Positions 1 through 6,667 are shown, numbered from the stretch's first letter. The stretch: 9,904 nt of DNA from Gammaproteobacteria bacterium (GCA_030637945.1 DAOWFN010000195.1:1-9904); one strand, 5' to 3'. The notes: generated by a model from the sequence alone, not told the origin. A program made the numbers and translations.

Positions 1-800
1 CAACAAAAACATGCCTGTCCCGCCTGTGATTTTTTTTCGATCAAAGACCCACAGCGATAACAGGGAAGATCCTGACGTCGAAAAACATAAAACCGGCTTT
101 CCTCAAAACTTGCGCCCTGCTTCATTAACCGTTTTGCATGTTTCAAATTGTTCGTTATGCCAGCCGTTTGATAAGACTGCTGTGCCAAACCAAGGATTGT
201 TTCGGCAAGCAAGTGCAATTTCTTTTTACCCATTTCACTACTACGAACTCCGGGGTGAAGATGTGAATAAAATAAAATTTCACAACGAAGATAATTTCCC
301 AGCCCGGCAACAAAAGACTGGTCGGTCAACACAGCGCCTAATTGACGATTGCGGTAACTGGCTGAATTTAATCGCTCGACTATATGTTCTGCAGTAATTG
401 ATTTGCTCAATACATCAGGACCCAGCTTGCGCAAAAAAGGATGTTGCTGCAACTCATCATTATCCAGTACCGCAATATCTGAAGCGCTATATAAAAGCGC
501 AGATTTTCCCTGACAGTCTATCGCCAGGCGCAACTGGCGTTTAGTTTCCGGGTAATCGTTTGTATCACAAAGGTGCCAGCGACCATATAATTGATTGTGA
601 CTATAGATGCTCAGATCATTATCAAGCCTGGTCACCATCGCTTTGCCATGGGTTTCTACCTTTTTAACCCTGGCGCCGATCAAACGATGCTCCCATTGTT
701 TTAACGGCTCCAGACCAAAATAAATAGCATCGATTACGCGCCCGGCTATCTGTTTTTGCAGAGCATCAGCAGCGCGTCTGATCTCAGGTCCTTCAGGCAT
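1..800 (-). CDS. nei: Endonuclease VIII (Nei), 3' end outside the window
   Basis: DNA glycosylase/AP lyase of base-excision repair that removes oxidised pyrimidines. I translated it from the minus strand; 266 codons are present before the left edge cuts it. The N-terminus reads MPEGPEIRRAAD, giving the catalytic Pro after Met removal and the following Glu. Other Nei landmarks are HGKA with Lys53 (51-54), SHNQLYGRW (67-75), LLYSASDI (102-109) and the helix-two-turn-helix stretch with DQSFVAGLGNYLR (160-172). A C-terminal zinc finger begins with Cys247-x2-Cys250. The family spacing places the third Cys at residue 267, whose codon starts TG and is split by the edge; Cys264 and Cys266 lie just before it. 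The E. coli enzyme is about 263 residues, so only a few are missing. It starts 15 nt after the GMC gene stops, with no clear Shine-Dalgarno, and is probably the last gene of that operon. The family call is secure. Confidence 0.93.
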   Translation of the reverse strand, partial: MPEGPEIRRAADALQKQIAGRVIDAIYFGLEPLKQWEHRLIGARVKKVETHGKAMVTRLDNDLSIYSHNQLYGRWHLCDTNDYPETKRQLRLAIDCQGKSALLYSASDIAVLDNDELQQHPFLRKLGPDVLSKSITAEHIVERLNSASYRNRQLGAVLTDQSFVAGLGNYLRCEILFYSHLHPGVRSSEMGKKKLHLLAETILGLAQQSYQTAGITNNLKHAKRLMKQGASFEESRFYVFRRQDLPCYRCGSLIEKKSQAGQACFC

Positions 801-815
801 GATTATTCAAACCAA

Positions 816-2495
816 TTATGACAGTGCATCTTTTATCCGTTCAGCAACACGGAAGGCATTGGCATAGATCGTCCAGGTATAGGGCACGCTGCCGCCGGTA
901 GGCATGAAACTGCCGTCGGTGACATACAGGTTTTCAACGTCATGTGCGCGACAGTCCGCATTGAGAACAGAGGTTTTTGGGTCATGCCCGAAACGACAAC
1001 CGCCAGCAACCAGATTTTGCGGAGGTGCACCGCTTACGTTCGAACGGATATTTTTTGCGCCCATCTTTTTGAAGACTTTTCTGGAACGCTCATTTATATA
1101 GTGGCCTACCTTTAGATCATGCTCATGGTAACCGATACGCACTTTTGCTACCGGTGAGTTCCATTTATCTTTCACCGTATTATCGAGACTGACGAAACAA
1201 TTATCCGTTGGCAGCCAGTCACAAAAAATCTCATAACGCAATGTCTGGCTATCGGTAAAAATCGATTTAAGATTTTTTTGTAACGCTTTGCCCCATACCA
1301 GGTCGTCACCATCCCACTTGGCGCTCAACGCCTTACCCATACTGTTCGGATGACGCAATAAAAAATCTACAGTGCCGCCTTTTATCCGCCCACCCATGGT
1401 TTTGTCGTTTATAAAATACCAGTCTTGCAACCCACGGTTCACAAACGGTCCCCTGGTTTTCATGCTTTTTGCTGTCTGCTCATCCATATCCGCATATTCA
1501 AAATCACCATTGCCTGAACCACCGGCTGAGAACAATAAATTTTTGCCGACCTGCCCATTGTTATTAGCAAGACCCTGCGAATGTTTTGCTCCTGTCGAAG
1601 ACAATAACAGGCGGCTGGTCTCTATCGCCTGACAGGCGACCACAAACAACCTGGCTTTGATGCTTTGGCTGTCACCCTTAGCATCATAGTAATCAGCTGA
1701 AACCACTTTTCCTTTAGCATCACTGCTCAATTTATAAACCTTGCACAGCGGTTTTATCTCACAGTGTTTAGTCGCAACAGCCTGATCGAGCAATGCGGCT
1801 CTCGAACTGCCCTTAGCACCTGATGAACAACCATAGCTGCCGCAAAAACCGGAATACTCACAACTTCTTCGACCGTCTTTATCACGTGACAATATCGCTC
1901 TCGGTGTAGGCAGTGAATGCAGCCCCATGCTGCGGCATGCTTCATCGATCTGTCTGGATATCGGGTGCTCATGTGTTGGCGGATAAGGGAAATCTTTACT
2001 CGAACGTGGCTCCGCAAATGGATGATCGGTAAACCGGCCGGAAACACCGACTTCTTTTTCTACCATGGTGTAATACGGTTCCAGATCATCATAACTGATG
2101 GGCCAGTCAACTACGTTGGCACCTTTGATCGCACCGAACTCCGAGCGTAGCCGAAAGTCTTCCGGTTTAAGCCGGTAGAAAAAACCGCTCATCAAGTTTG
2201 ATGAACCGCCAACAAGATTGCCATTCCAGAAATCCCAGCCGGAATCCAATGTGGCTTCACCTACCCAGTTACCATCGCTATCAGTATCTTCGATGACATG
2301 CTGCTCCTCAGAAAGCTTCGGTGTATAAACACTGCGCCGGCAACAGGCGAGCTCATCCTTGTAAAAATCTTGTTCAGTAAACCAGGGGCCCTTTTCCAGA
2401 ACGACGACTGAGTACCCCGCCCTCGCCAGCGTCAGTGCAACAGGCCCGCCGCCTGCGCCGCTACCGATAATACAAACATCGTAATACTTGCTCAT
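816..2495 (-). CDS. GMC-family FAD oxidoreductase (gluconate 2-dehydrogenase large-subunit type)
   Basis: Flavin dehydrogenase of 559 residues; the substrate, presumably an alcohol or sugar, cannot be read from sequence. The N-terminus carries an ADP-binding motif (CIIGSGAGGG, 8-17) followed by VVLEKG (31-36). GGSSNLMSG (96-104) fits the FAD-binding loop. A Cys-rich segment has Cys212, Cys218 and Cys223 in SCEYSGFCGSYGC. The C-terminal GMC signature is GGCRFGHDPKTSVL (498-511), then ENLYVTDGSFMPTGG (521-535) and TIYANAFRVAERI. There is no signal peptide of its own. The gene overlaps the upstream Tat-signal gene by 4 nt (ATGA), which suggests translational coupling and co-export as a complex, as known for membrane gluconate and FAD-glucose dehydrogenases. 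No cytochrome c subunit is encoded in the window. By my alignment from memory, the usual His and Asn of the GMC active site are Leu495 and Val537. Confidence 0.88.
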   Translation of the reverse strand: MSKYYDVCIIGSGAGGGPVALTLARAGYSVVVLEKGPWFTEQDFYKDELACCRRSVYTPKLSEEQHVIEDTDSDGNWVGEATLDSGWDFWNGNLVGGSSNLMSGFFYRLKPEDFRLRSEFGAIKGANVVDWPISYDDLEPYYTMVEKEVGVSGRFTDHPFAEPRSSKDFPYPPTHEHPISRQIDEACRSMGLHSLPTPRAILSRDKDGRRSCEYSGFCGSYGCSSGAKGSSRAALLDQAVATKHCEIKPLCKVYKLSSDAKGKVVSADYYDAKGDSQSIKARLFVVACQAIETSRLLLSSTGAKHSQGLANNNGQVGKNLLFSAGGSGNGDFEYADMDEQTAKSMKTRGPFVNRGLQDWYFINDKTMGGRIKGGTVDFLLRHPNSMGKALSAKWDGDDLVWGKALQKNLKSIFTDSQTLRYEIFCDWLPTDNCFVSLDNTVKDKWNSPVAKVRIGYHEHDLKVGHYINERSRKVFKKMGAKNIRSNVSGAPPQNLVAGGCRFGHDPKTSVLNADCRAHDVENLYVTDGSFMPTGGSVPYTWTIYANAFRVAERIKDALS

Positions 2496-3112
2496 GCCTT
2501 ACTCGTACTCTTGTAGCGCCTTTGCAAAAGCTGATCCCAGGTTTTATCCGCCGGTGGCGTCGGGTACCCCGGTTGATGCTGCAGCCATTTCCAGCCGATA
2601 CCATTTTTATTACCGCCATAGACCGGATCCGTCAGCAGTGCTTCAAGGGTGTAAGTCAACAATTTTGAAACCCAGTTACGTCCTGCACTGCTCTTAACAA
2701 TAACTTCTATAATTTCTTGCTGTTGAACATCTGTTAGTTGCACAAATGATTTTTTATGATGCTCCTGCGTCAGTCCATCTAACCAACCGACGCCGCGATA
2801 GATGAAATCTTTATCTTCACCATCTGCATTCGGATTTTCAATTGCCCCGTGCAGATAAATCGCAGCACCAATATCAGCCGCACCGGGAATATCTTCTGCT
2901 GCCGGAAACAGGACTTCCTGCACCTGCGCGATGGTCTGCCATGTTGGTATTTTTTGCCAGTCAGCCGTCGGCTGTTTTGCTTTAGATGCGCGAAGCTCCG
3001 CAAGCGCAGCGACGGGATATGTTAAAGCCAGAGAACCCAACAAACCCATCCGGGTCATAAACTCGCGTCGACTGATACCCTTCTGGCTATATTGTTCAGG
3101 ATCATTATTCAT
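2492..3112 (-). CDS. Tat-exported gluconate 2-dehydrogenase subunit 3-like protein
   Basis: Small partner subunit of a GMC dehydrogenase, 206 residues. I chose the ATG at 3112 rather than the longer frame open to 3292: the extra 60 residues lie inside the thioredoxin gene in another frame, while this ATG puts a twin-arginine signal at the N-terminus. That signal is SRREFM (14-19), followed by a hydrophobic stretch and a cleavage-like AALA ending near residue 39. The body matches the gluconate 2-dehydrogenase subunit 3 family, with VLFPAAEDIPGAADIGA (67-83) and DPVYGGNKNGIGWKW (162-176) before a Pro-rich end. It overlaps the thioredoxin gene by 8 nt and the GMC gene by 4 nt. A GGGA sequence lies about 5 nt before the start. 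Its likely job is to take the flavin subunit through Tat and stabilise it; this is inferred from the family. Confidence 0.87.
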   Translation of the reverse strand: MNNDPEQYSQKGISRREFMTRMGLLGSLALTYPVAALAELRASKAKQPTADWQKIPTWQTIAQVQEVLFPAAEDIPGAADIGAAIYLHGAIENPNADGEDKDFIYRGVGWLDGLTQEHHKKSFVQLTDVQQQEIIEVIVKSSAGRNWVSKLLTYTLEALLTDPVYGGNKNGIGWKWLQHQPGYPTPPADKTWDQLLQRRYKSTSKA

Positions 3113-3599
3113 GATTTTCCCAGTGTTCGAAAAAAACCTTAAAACGCTGTTCAGAATATTTTTTATCTTCTCGAAAATCAGCCGTGTCCTGCGAATACAA
3201 GATGGTGCCACTGCTATCGGTAATATACATATGCGGATAACCTTTCGCGGGTGGGAAAGCGGCCATAAATTCGGCATTATCATTCGAATCACTAATGTTC
3301 ACTTTTAGCACGACAAAAATCTCATGCAGGCGAGTCTCTACATCCGGATGCTCTTTAATAAAACGATCCAGAACATGACACCAGCTACACCAGTCGCCAC
3401 CTACCTCGATTAACACTTTACGGTGTGTTTCTTCAGCCAGTTTCAAAGCCTCTTGACCATCAGCATTCGGATTACGCCGCTCATCATATATCCGGCTGTA
3501 GACTGGTAGCTCACCGGGTACCTGAGATGCAGACGCATTTGATACCACTGGCATCAGCATGAAAAAATATAAAAAAAATCGTGGTAAAAAATTATTCAT
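3105..3599 (-). CDS. Exported thioredoxin-like protein with a WCSWC motif
   Basis: Thioredoxin-fold protein of 164 residues, probably periplasmic. Residues 1-24 look like a Sec signal peptide: a basic start, a hydrophobic core of FFLYFFMLMPVV, then SNASAS. The redox motif is GGDWCSWCHVLDRF with Cys71 and Cys74. A cis-Pro candidate is Pro122 in KGYPHMYI, followed by TDSSGTILYSQ, the usual beta-strand pair. It resembles the Thioredoxin_7/DsbD C-terminal type of domain rather than DsbA. It is first in the operon, upstream of the Tat subunit and the GMC oxidoreductase. It could keep cysteines of the exported oxidoreductase reduced or help cofactor assembly, but that role is inferred only from gene order. 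The ribosome-binding site is weak (TAAG before the start). Confidence 0.82.
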   Translation of the reverse strand: MNNFLPRFFLYFFMLMPVVSNASASQVPGELPVYSRIYDERRNPNADGQEALKLAEETHRKVLIEVGGDWCSWCHVLDRFIKEHPDVETRLHEIFVVLKVNISDSNDNAEFMAAFPPAKGYPHMYITDSSGTILYSQDTADFREDKKYSEQRFKVFFEHWENHE

Positions 3600-3725
3600 G
3601 ATTACTTAAAACAAGATCCGCATAGGTAAAACGTCACAAATCTCAACAACCTAAAAACTGCACCATTCTATAAACTAAATTGCCAAAGTGTCTATGACAT
3701 AAAACAACCAGCAGCGTTCCATTTC

Positions 3726-3744
3726 CCGGATTTGCTGAATCTGG
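3726..3744. promoter_or_regulatory. Imperfect dyad, candidate operator in the divergent region
   Basis: Arms CCGGATT and AATCTGG match at 6 of 7 paired positions around a 5-nt centre, TGCTG. The dyad lies within the 194-bp gap (3600-3793) between the thioredoxin and repeat-lipoprotein genes, immediately upstream of a possible -35 at 3747. It could be a regulator site for the plus-strand gene, but a short imperfect dyad like this can arise by chance. The rest of the gap is AT-rich and I see no ORF in it. Confidence 0.25.
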
Positions 3745-3746
3745 TG

Positions 3747-3776
3747 TTTACATGATATATATACAGTACGTTTAAT
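3747..3776 (+). promoter_or_regulatory. Candidate sigma70 promoter for the repeat lipoprotein
   Basis: TTTACA (3747-3752) and TTTAAT (3771-3776) each match the consensus at 5 of 6 positions, with an 18-nt spacer. Transcription would start near 3783, which would clip the Shine-Dalgarno AGGA at 3781-3784. A second option is therefore a -10 in the TATATATACA run (3756-3765) with TTGCTG (3732-3737) as -35. Both are read by eye only. Confidence 0.3.
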
Positions 3777-3793
3777 GTACAGGAATGACGTTA

Positions 3794-4909
3794 ATGATAA
3801 AAAGCTGTTTCTCATACAAGCTGCCAAAGTACACTGTATTTGCCGTTATCTTTTTACTTACCGGTTGCGGCTCAAGCTTCGTCGATTCCGGTCAGTCACT
3901 TGGCGTAAATGATAGCCGCTCAGTCATTTTGGGCGATGTCGATAATGATGGCGACGTGGACATGGTGGTAGCCAATCAAAATCAGGGAAACCGGATCTAC
4001 CTCAACAACGGTGACGGCGACTTTAGAGATTCCGGTTTATCTCTGGGTGACAACAGCAGTCAGTCTGTCGCCCTGGGTGATGTCGATGGTGACAATGACC
4101 TGGATATCGTGGTCGCAAATAAAAATCAGGGAAACCGGGTTTATCTCAACGACGGTTCAGGTGATTTCAGCGATTCAGGTCAATCACTCGAAGCAAATGA
4201 CAGCTACTCTGTCGCTCTGGGTGATGTCGACGATGATGGCGATCTGGATATGGTGGTAGCCAACCAAAATCAGGCCAACCTGCTTTACCTCAATGACGGC
4301 GCTGGCGGTTTTAGCAATTCAGGTCAACTACTGGGCGATAGCGATAGTCGCTCTATAATGCTGGGCGATGTAAACAACGACGGTAGCCTGGATATAGTAG
4401 TGGCCAATCATAGTCAGGCCAACCGTGTCTATTTCAACAACCGTTTTGGTACTTTCAGTGATACCGGTCAGACACTCGGAAACAACGATAGTAACGACGT
4501 AGCATTGGGCGATGTGGATGGCGACGGTGATTTAGACATGGTGGTGGCGAATGAAAACGAAGGCAACACCATCTACCTCAATAACGGTTCAGGAAATTTT
4601 AGCGATTCCAGGCAATCGCTGAAAAGCAACGATAGTCGCTCCGTAGCATTGGGTGATGTGGATAGAGATGGCGATCTGGATTTCGTAGTAGCGAATCAAA
4701 ACCAGGGGAACCGGGTCTATATCAACGACGGTTCTGGTAACTTCAAAGATGACGATCAATCTTTAAGCTTAAATAACAGTCAATCTGTCGCTCTGGGTGA
4801 CCTGAATAGTGACGGCATTTTGAGCATGGTGGTAGCTAATTCCAGCCAGGGAAATCGTGTTTATAATTACGAAGTTAATGATATCGAAATCTTCAATAGT
4901 GATAAATAA
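3794..4909 (+). CDS. Lipoprotein with seven FG-GAP/VCBS-type beta-propeller repeats
   Basis: Predicted surface or periplasmic lipoprotein of about 371 residues, function unknown. I prefer the ATG at 3794 over the one at 3785 because AGGA at 3781-3784 is 9 nt from 3794 but directly abuts 3785. The signal sequence MIKSCFSYKLPKYTVFAVIFLLTGC ends in a good lipobox (LTGC; the Cys codon is at 3866-3868). Almost all of the mature protein is seven consecutive 48-residue repeats. Each carries a D-x-D-x-DG-x-x-D type calcium loop (for example DVDGDGDLD), then VVANxNQGNRVYLN and an SGQSL turn. Seven repeats suit one closed seven-bladed propeller of the integrin/FG-GAP type. The last repeat has decayed (DLNSDGILS loses the final Asp) and ends in a short acidic tail. 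There is no C-terminal anchor or enzyme domain. Binding or adhesion is likely from the family, but no ligand is evident. The gene is divergent from the oxidoreductase operon and convergent with the cupin gene 38 nt away. Confidence 0.85.
   Translation: MIKSCFSYKLPKYTVFAVIFLLTGCGSSFVDSGQSLGVNDSRSVILGDVDNDGDVDMVVANQNQGNRIYLNNGDGDFRDSGLSLGDNSSQSVALGDVDGDNDLDIVVANKNQGNRVYLNDGSGDFSDSGQSLEANDSYSVALGDVDDDGDLDMVVANQNQANLLYLNDGAGGFSNSGQLLGDSDSRSIMLGDVNNDGSLDIVVANHSQANRVYFNNRFGTFSDTGQTLGNNDSNDVALGDVDGDGDLDMVVANENEGNTIYLNNGSGNFSDSRQSLKSNDSRSVALGDVDRDGDLDFVVANQNQGNRVYINDGSGNFKDDDQSLSLNNSQSVALGDLNSDGILSMVVANSSQGNRVYNYEVNDIEIFNSDK
3878..4885 (+). repeat. Seven tandem 144-bp coding repeats
   Basis: Seven in-frame units of exactly 144 bp (48 codons), with no insertion or deletion between them. 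The GGG that precedes the GAT GTC-like calcium-loop codons recurs at 3931, 4075, 4219, 4363, 4507, 4651 and 4795, always 144 apart. Units begin at the Phe codon (TTC/TTT) of the F-x-D-S-G-Q-S-L segment. Units 1 to 6 are close at the protein level; unit 7 diverges most. Synonymous differences are frequent, so the array is not a very recent expansion. Confidence 0.93.
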
Positions 4910-4947
4910 ATTCTTTAAAAGTCAGGTAAAAAAAAGGGTAATCAACT

Positions 4948-5265
4948 TCAATAATGTACCGCAAGCCATACGGTCTCCATTTCTGGGTCCGTCCATTTAA
5001 CCTTGTGTTTCGTATGCGCCGGAATATTAACATGGTCGCCTGCTCCAAGATTTATCTCTCCGTCATTTTCAAAAACAATGATAGCCGCACCTCTTAACAC
5101 CAGAACCCACTCATCATTTTCCTGGTCGTACCAACCAGTGTCTGGAGATGTATGGCCCTTTGAGATAATTCGCTCTATTTTTATTTTTTCATTTTGAACG
5201 AGTAAATCAATAAGCTCATCACCTGGGTCTTTGGGTATAGATTCAAAAATGTTTTCTATTTTCAT
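4948..5265 (-). CDS. Small single-domain cupin protein
   Basis: Cupin-fold protein of 105 residues, probably cytoplasmic, of unknown substrate. I chose the ATG at 5265; the frame is open to 5325, but the extra residues run into the DUF2132 gene and resemble no cupin N-terminus. Motif 1 is seen as GHTSPDTGWYDQENDEWVLVLRGAA (split: His38 in GHTSP, then Glu52 and Gly59 in NDEWVLVLRG). Motif 2 is GDHVNIPAHTKHKVKW with His84 and His87. His38, Glu52, His84 and His87 are the candidate metal ligands. The end WLAVHY matches a common family of short bacterial cupins. It lies 16 nt downstream of DUF2132 in the same direction, so the two are likely co-transcribed. There is no strong Shine-Dalgarno. Confidence 0.83.
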   Translation of the reverse strand: MKIENIFESIPKDPGDELIDLLVQNEKIKIERIISKGHTSPDTGWYDQENDEWVLVLRGAAIIVFENDGEINLGAGDHVNIPAHTKHKVKWTDPEMETVWLAVHY

Positions 5266-5281
5266 GGATCGATAAATAAAA

Positions 5282-5512
5282 TCACAAATGTTTATTTTTC
5301 TGTATAGCGATATAAAGATCTTCAACCATCTTTCTTGCCCACTCTGTCTGGCGCAAAAATTTTAGACTGGATTTTACCGACGGATCGTTTTTGAAACATC
5401 GGATATCGATACGATTGCCCAACTCATCCCAACCAAAATGTTCGACCAGACTATTCACGATATGCTCAAGTGTTTTTCCGTGCAGCGGGTTGTTCTTTTG
5501 TTGGTGACTCAT
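5282..5512 (-). CDS. DUF2132 (VF530-type) small putative DNA-binding protein
   Basis: Protein of 76 residues matching the DUF2132 family, whose structural representative is VF530 of Vibrio fischeri. The family signature covers nearly the whole length: NNPLHGKTLEHIVNSLVEHFGW (split: NNPLHG at 7-12, TLEHIVNSLVEHFGW at 14-28), then IRCFKNDPSVKSSLKFLR (37-54) and EWARKMVEDLY (57-67). The fold is reported as alpha/beta with proposed nucleic acid binding; the biological role is not settled. The ATG at 5512 starts right at the domain; the frame is open to 5653, but that extension is low-complexity and unlike the family. The gene is transcribed away from the HIG1 gene, so the 179-bp divergent gap with its FNR box may serve it too. 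Confidence 0.87.
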   Translation of the reverse strand: MSHQQKNNPLHGKTLEHIVNSLVEHFGWDELGNRIDIRCFKNDPSVKSSLKFLRQTEWARKMVEDLYIAIQKNKHL

Positions 5513-5630
5513 ACGGGTAAATTTAAGAAAAGTAACTACAGGAAATATTATTATAAGCTTTTTTAACAATTCTAAATAAAGCTTTCTTTTAGAATAAAAC
5601 CAAGACTGAGAGAAACTGTTTCGCTTTATC

Positions 5631-5644
5631 TTGATTTGAATCAA
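5631..5644. promoter_or_regulatory. FNR/ANR-type operator
   Basis: TTGATTTGAATCAA is an exact match to the FNR consensus TTGAT-N4-ATCAA and is also a perfect 6+6 inverted repeat. Its centre, 5637.5, is about 41 bp upstream of the transcription start predicted from the -10 at 5666-5671. This is the class II activator position typical of FNR, and it suggests activation of the HIG1 gene at low oxygen. An effect on the divergent DUF2132-cupin pair is possible but has no matching -10 at that spacing. Confidence 0.75.
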
Positions 5645-5665
5645 TAATACCAATTTTCCTCTGAA

Positions 5666-5671
5666 TACAAT
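5666..5671 (+). promoter_or_regulatory. -10 box of the HIG1-gene promoter
   Basis: TACAAT matches TATAAT at 5 of 6 positions and sits 21 nt after the FNR box. No convincing -35 is present, as expected for an activator-dependent promoter. Predicted transcription start is near 5678-5679, immediately before the Shine-Dalgarno AGGAGGT (5680-5686). Confidence 0.55.
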
Positions 5672-5691
5672 GGATGTATAGGAGGTGGATT

Positions 5692-5886
5692 ATGTCATTA
5701 CTTACTGTAATAATTGTACTAGCTCTAATAGCAACCATCGTTACCCTCGCGTGGGGTGTTGGCTCCATGGCTACAGGTGGAACGTACGATAAGAAACACA
5801 GCGAACAGCTGATGTTCACGCGCATTGGTATTCAGACGTTTGCTTTTGTTATGTTGTTAGTAGCGGTATATTTAACTGTCGCCTGA
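5692..5886 (+). CDS. HIG1-domain small twin-transmembrane protein
   Basis: Inner-membrane protein of 64 residues with two transmembrane segments (about 2-25 and 47-63) and a short polar loop, GGTYDKKHSEQLMFTR. The loop and the start of helix 2 fit the HIG1 (hypoxia-induced gene) domain, including R-x3-Q at Arg44 and Gln48. Mitochondrial HIG1 proteins such as Rcf1 associate with cytochrome c oxidase; bacterial versions are short and little studied. The ATG at 5692 is chosen because AGGAGGT at 5680-5686 is 5 nt away, whereas the upstream in-frame ATG (5674) precedes that site. It is transcribed alone: DUF2132 diverges upstream and the VTT-like gene converges downstream. The 112-bp gap after it (5887-5998) shows no clear terminator hairpin. 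The FNR box upstream suggests induction at low oxygen. Confidence 0.82.
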   Translation: MSLLTVIIVLALIATIVTLAWGVGSMATGGTYDKKHSEQLMFTRIGIQTFAFVMLLVAVYLTVA

Positions 5887-5998
5887 CGCTAGCGCGGGCA
5901 TGTTGTGACTGTGTACGATGTTCAAGGCGTCGTCGGGTGGGTTCCATGCACCTGATAAAAACTAAATTCCTCCGTCACATTTAACTCCTTCCCTAATA

Positions 5999-6667
5999 TC
6001 ATCCAACGATACCAAAATAAAAAAGAACAGGGACAGGTGCAACCGCGATGCTAATAGCGAACAAAAACTGGCGGTAGGAAAACAAACGGCTTAAACCGGC
6101 GATTAATCCGATACCGCCCCCACCACCGATCAGCGCATTGCCCGGAAGATTTAATAACAATACCAGGGCGATGAAACGATGCCTGATAAGAAAGGGGATG
6201 ATTCGATGAGGCGCGTGACTCAGCAGAACATCTATTAAATGCTTACGCTCAACACCCTGTAGCTGGATCATTAATAACTCAGCTTTTTGCAAATGCAAAA
6301 AACTCATGATGCGAGCCAACATGCTTAACGGAATAGCTCTTCCTGCAAAAAAACTCAAAGAGAGAGCCATCAAAGTACATACGTACACAAAGACAGCCAC
6401 ATCGGCACCGAATACCATCAATAGCGCCAAACCAACTTCGATCCCCGGGACGAAAGGAATCGACATCAATATCACGTAAGCCGGAAGCGCCAGAGTCAGC
6501 GCCCATTGCCCCCACGACCCTTTCCATTCTTCAAACAGTGGTTTAAGTTGCTCTACGCTCCAGTCACTCCCCAGACTAAGGAGGATTAATAAGAGAATAA
6601 AAATTAACCAGCGCATCATCACAATTAGTGATAATCGCTGATGCCCTGTCTCTAAACCCTCTTTCAT
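5999..6667 (-). CDS. Polytopic membrane protein, possibly VTT/DedA-like
   Basis: Integral inner-membrane protein of 222 residues with hydrophobic segments at about 18-34, 56-75, 77-108, 162-192 and 200-221. Glycine/proline-rich stretches, SIPFVPGIEVGLALLMVFG (69-87) and LPGNALIGGGGGIG (174-187), recall the re-entrant loops of VTT (TVP38/TMEM64/DedA) proteins, but I do not see the full family signature, so this is tentative. DedA/VTT proteins handle lipid carriers or membrane lipids in known cases. The ATG overlaps the hydrolase stop by 4 nt (ATGA), which favours this start over Met17/18. It is the last gene of a three-gene minus-strand operon. Confidence 0.6.
   Translation of the reverse strand: MKEGLETGHQRLSLIVMMRWLIFILLLILLSLGSDWSVEQLKPLFEEWKGSWGQWALTLALPAYVILMSIPFVPGIEVGLALLMVFGADVAVFVYVCTLMALSLSFFAGRAIPLSMLARIMSFLHLQKAELLMIQLQGVERKHLIDVLLSHAPHRIIPFLIRHRFIALVLLLNLPGNALIGGGGGIGLIAGLSRLFSYRQFLFAISIAVAPVPVLFYFGIVG

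Noticed and set aside
11..397. Plus-strand open frame of 128 codons at the left edge
   Set aside because: It lies antisense to the unmistakable nei gene on the minus strand and its translation shows no family signature.
3113..3292. 60-codon N-terminal extension of the Tat-signal protein
   Set aside because: It falls within the thioredoxin-like coding sequence in another frame and would bury the twin-arginine signal at residue 74, so the downstream ATG at 3112 is far more likely.
4910..4947. Possible terminator between the convergent propeller and cupin genes
   Set aside because: The 38-nt gap is A-rich but has no stem of useful length.
5513..5653. 47-codon upstream extension of the DUF2132 frame
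   Set aside because: It is hydrophobic and Lys-rich, unlike the family, and would cover the FNR box region; the known domain starts at the ATG at 5512.
5887..5895. CGCTAGCGC right after the HIG1 stop, matching the REP loop core on the opposite strand
   Set aside because: Only 9 bases match, and neither the GTAGGCC end nor a stem is present, so I do not call it a REP fragment.
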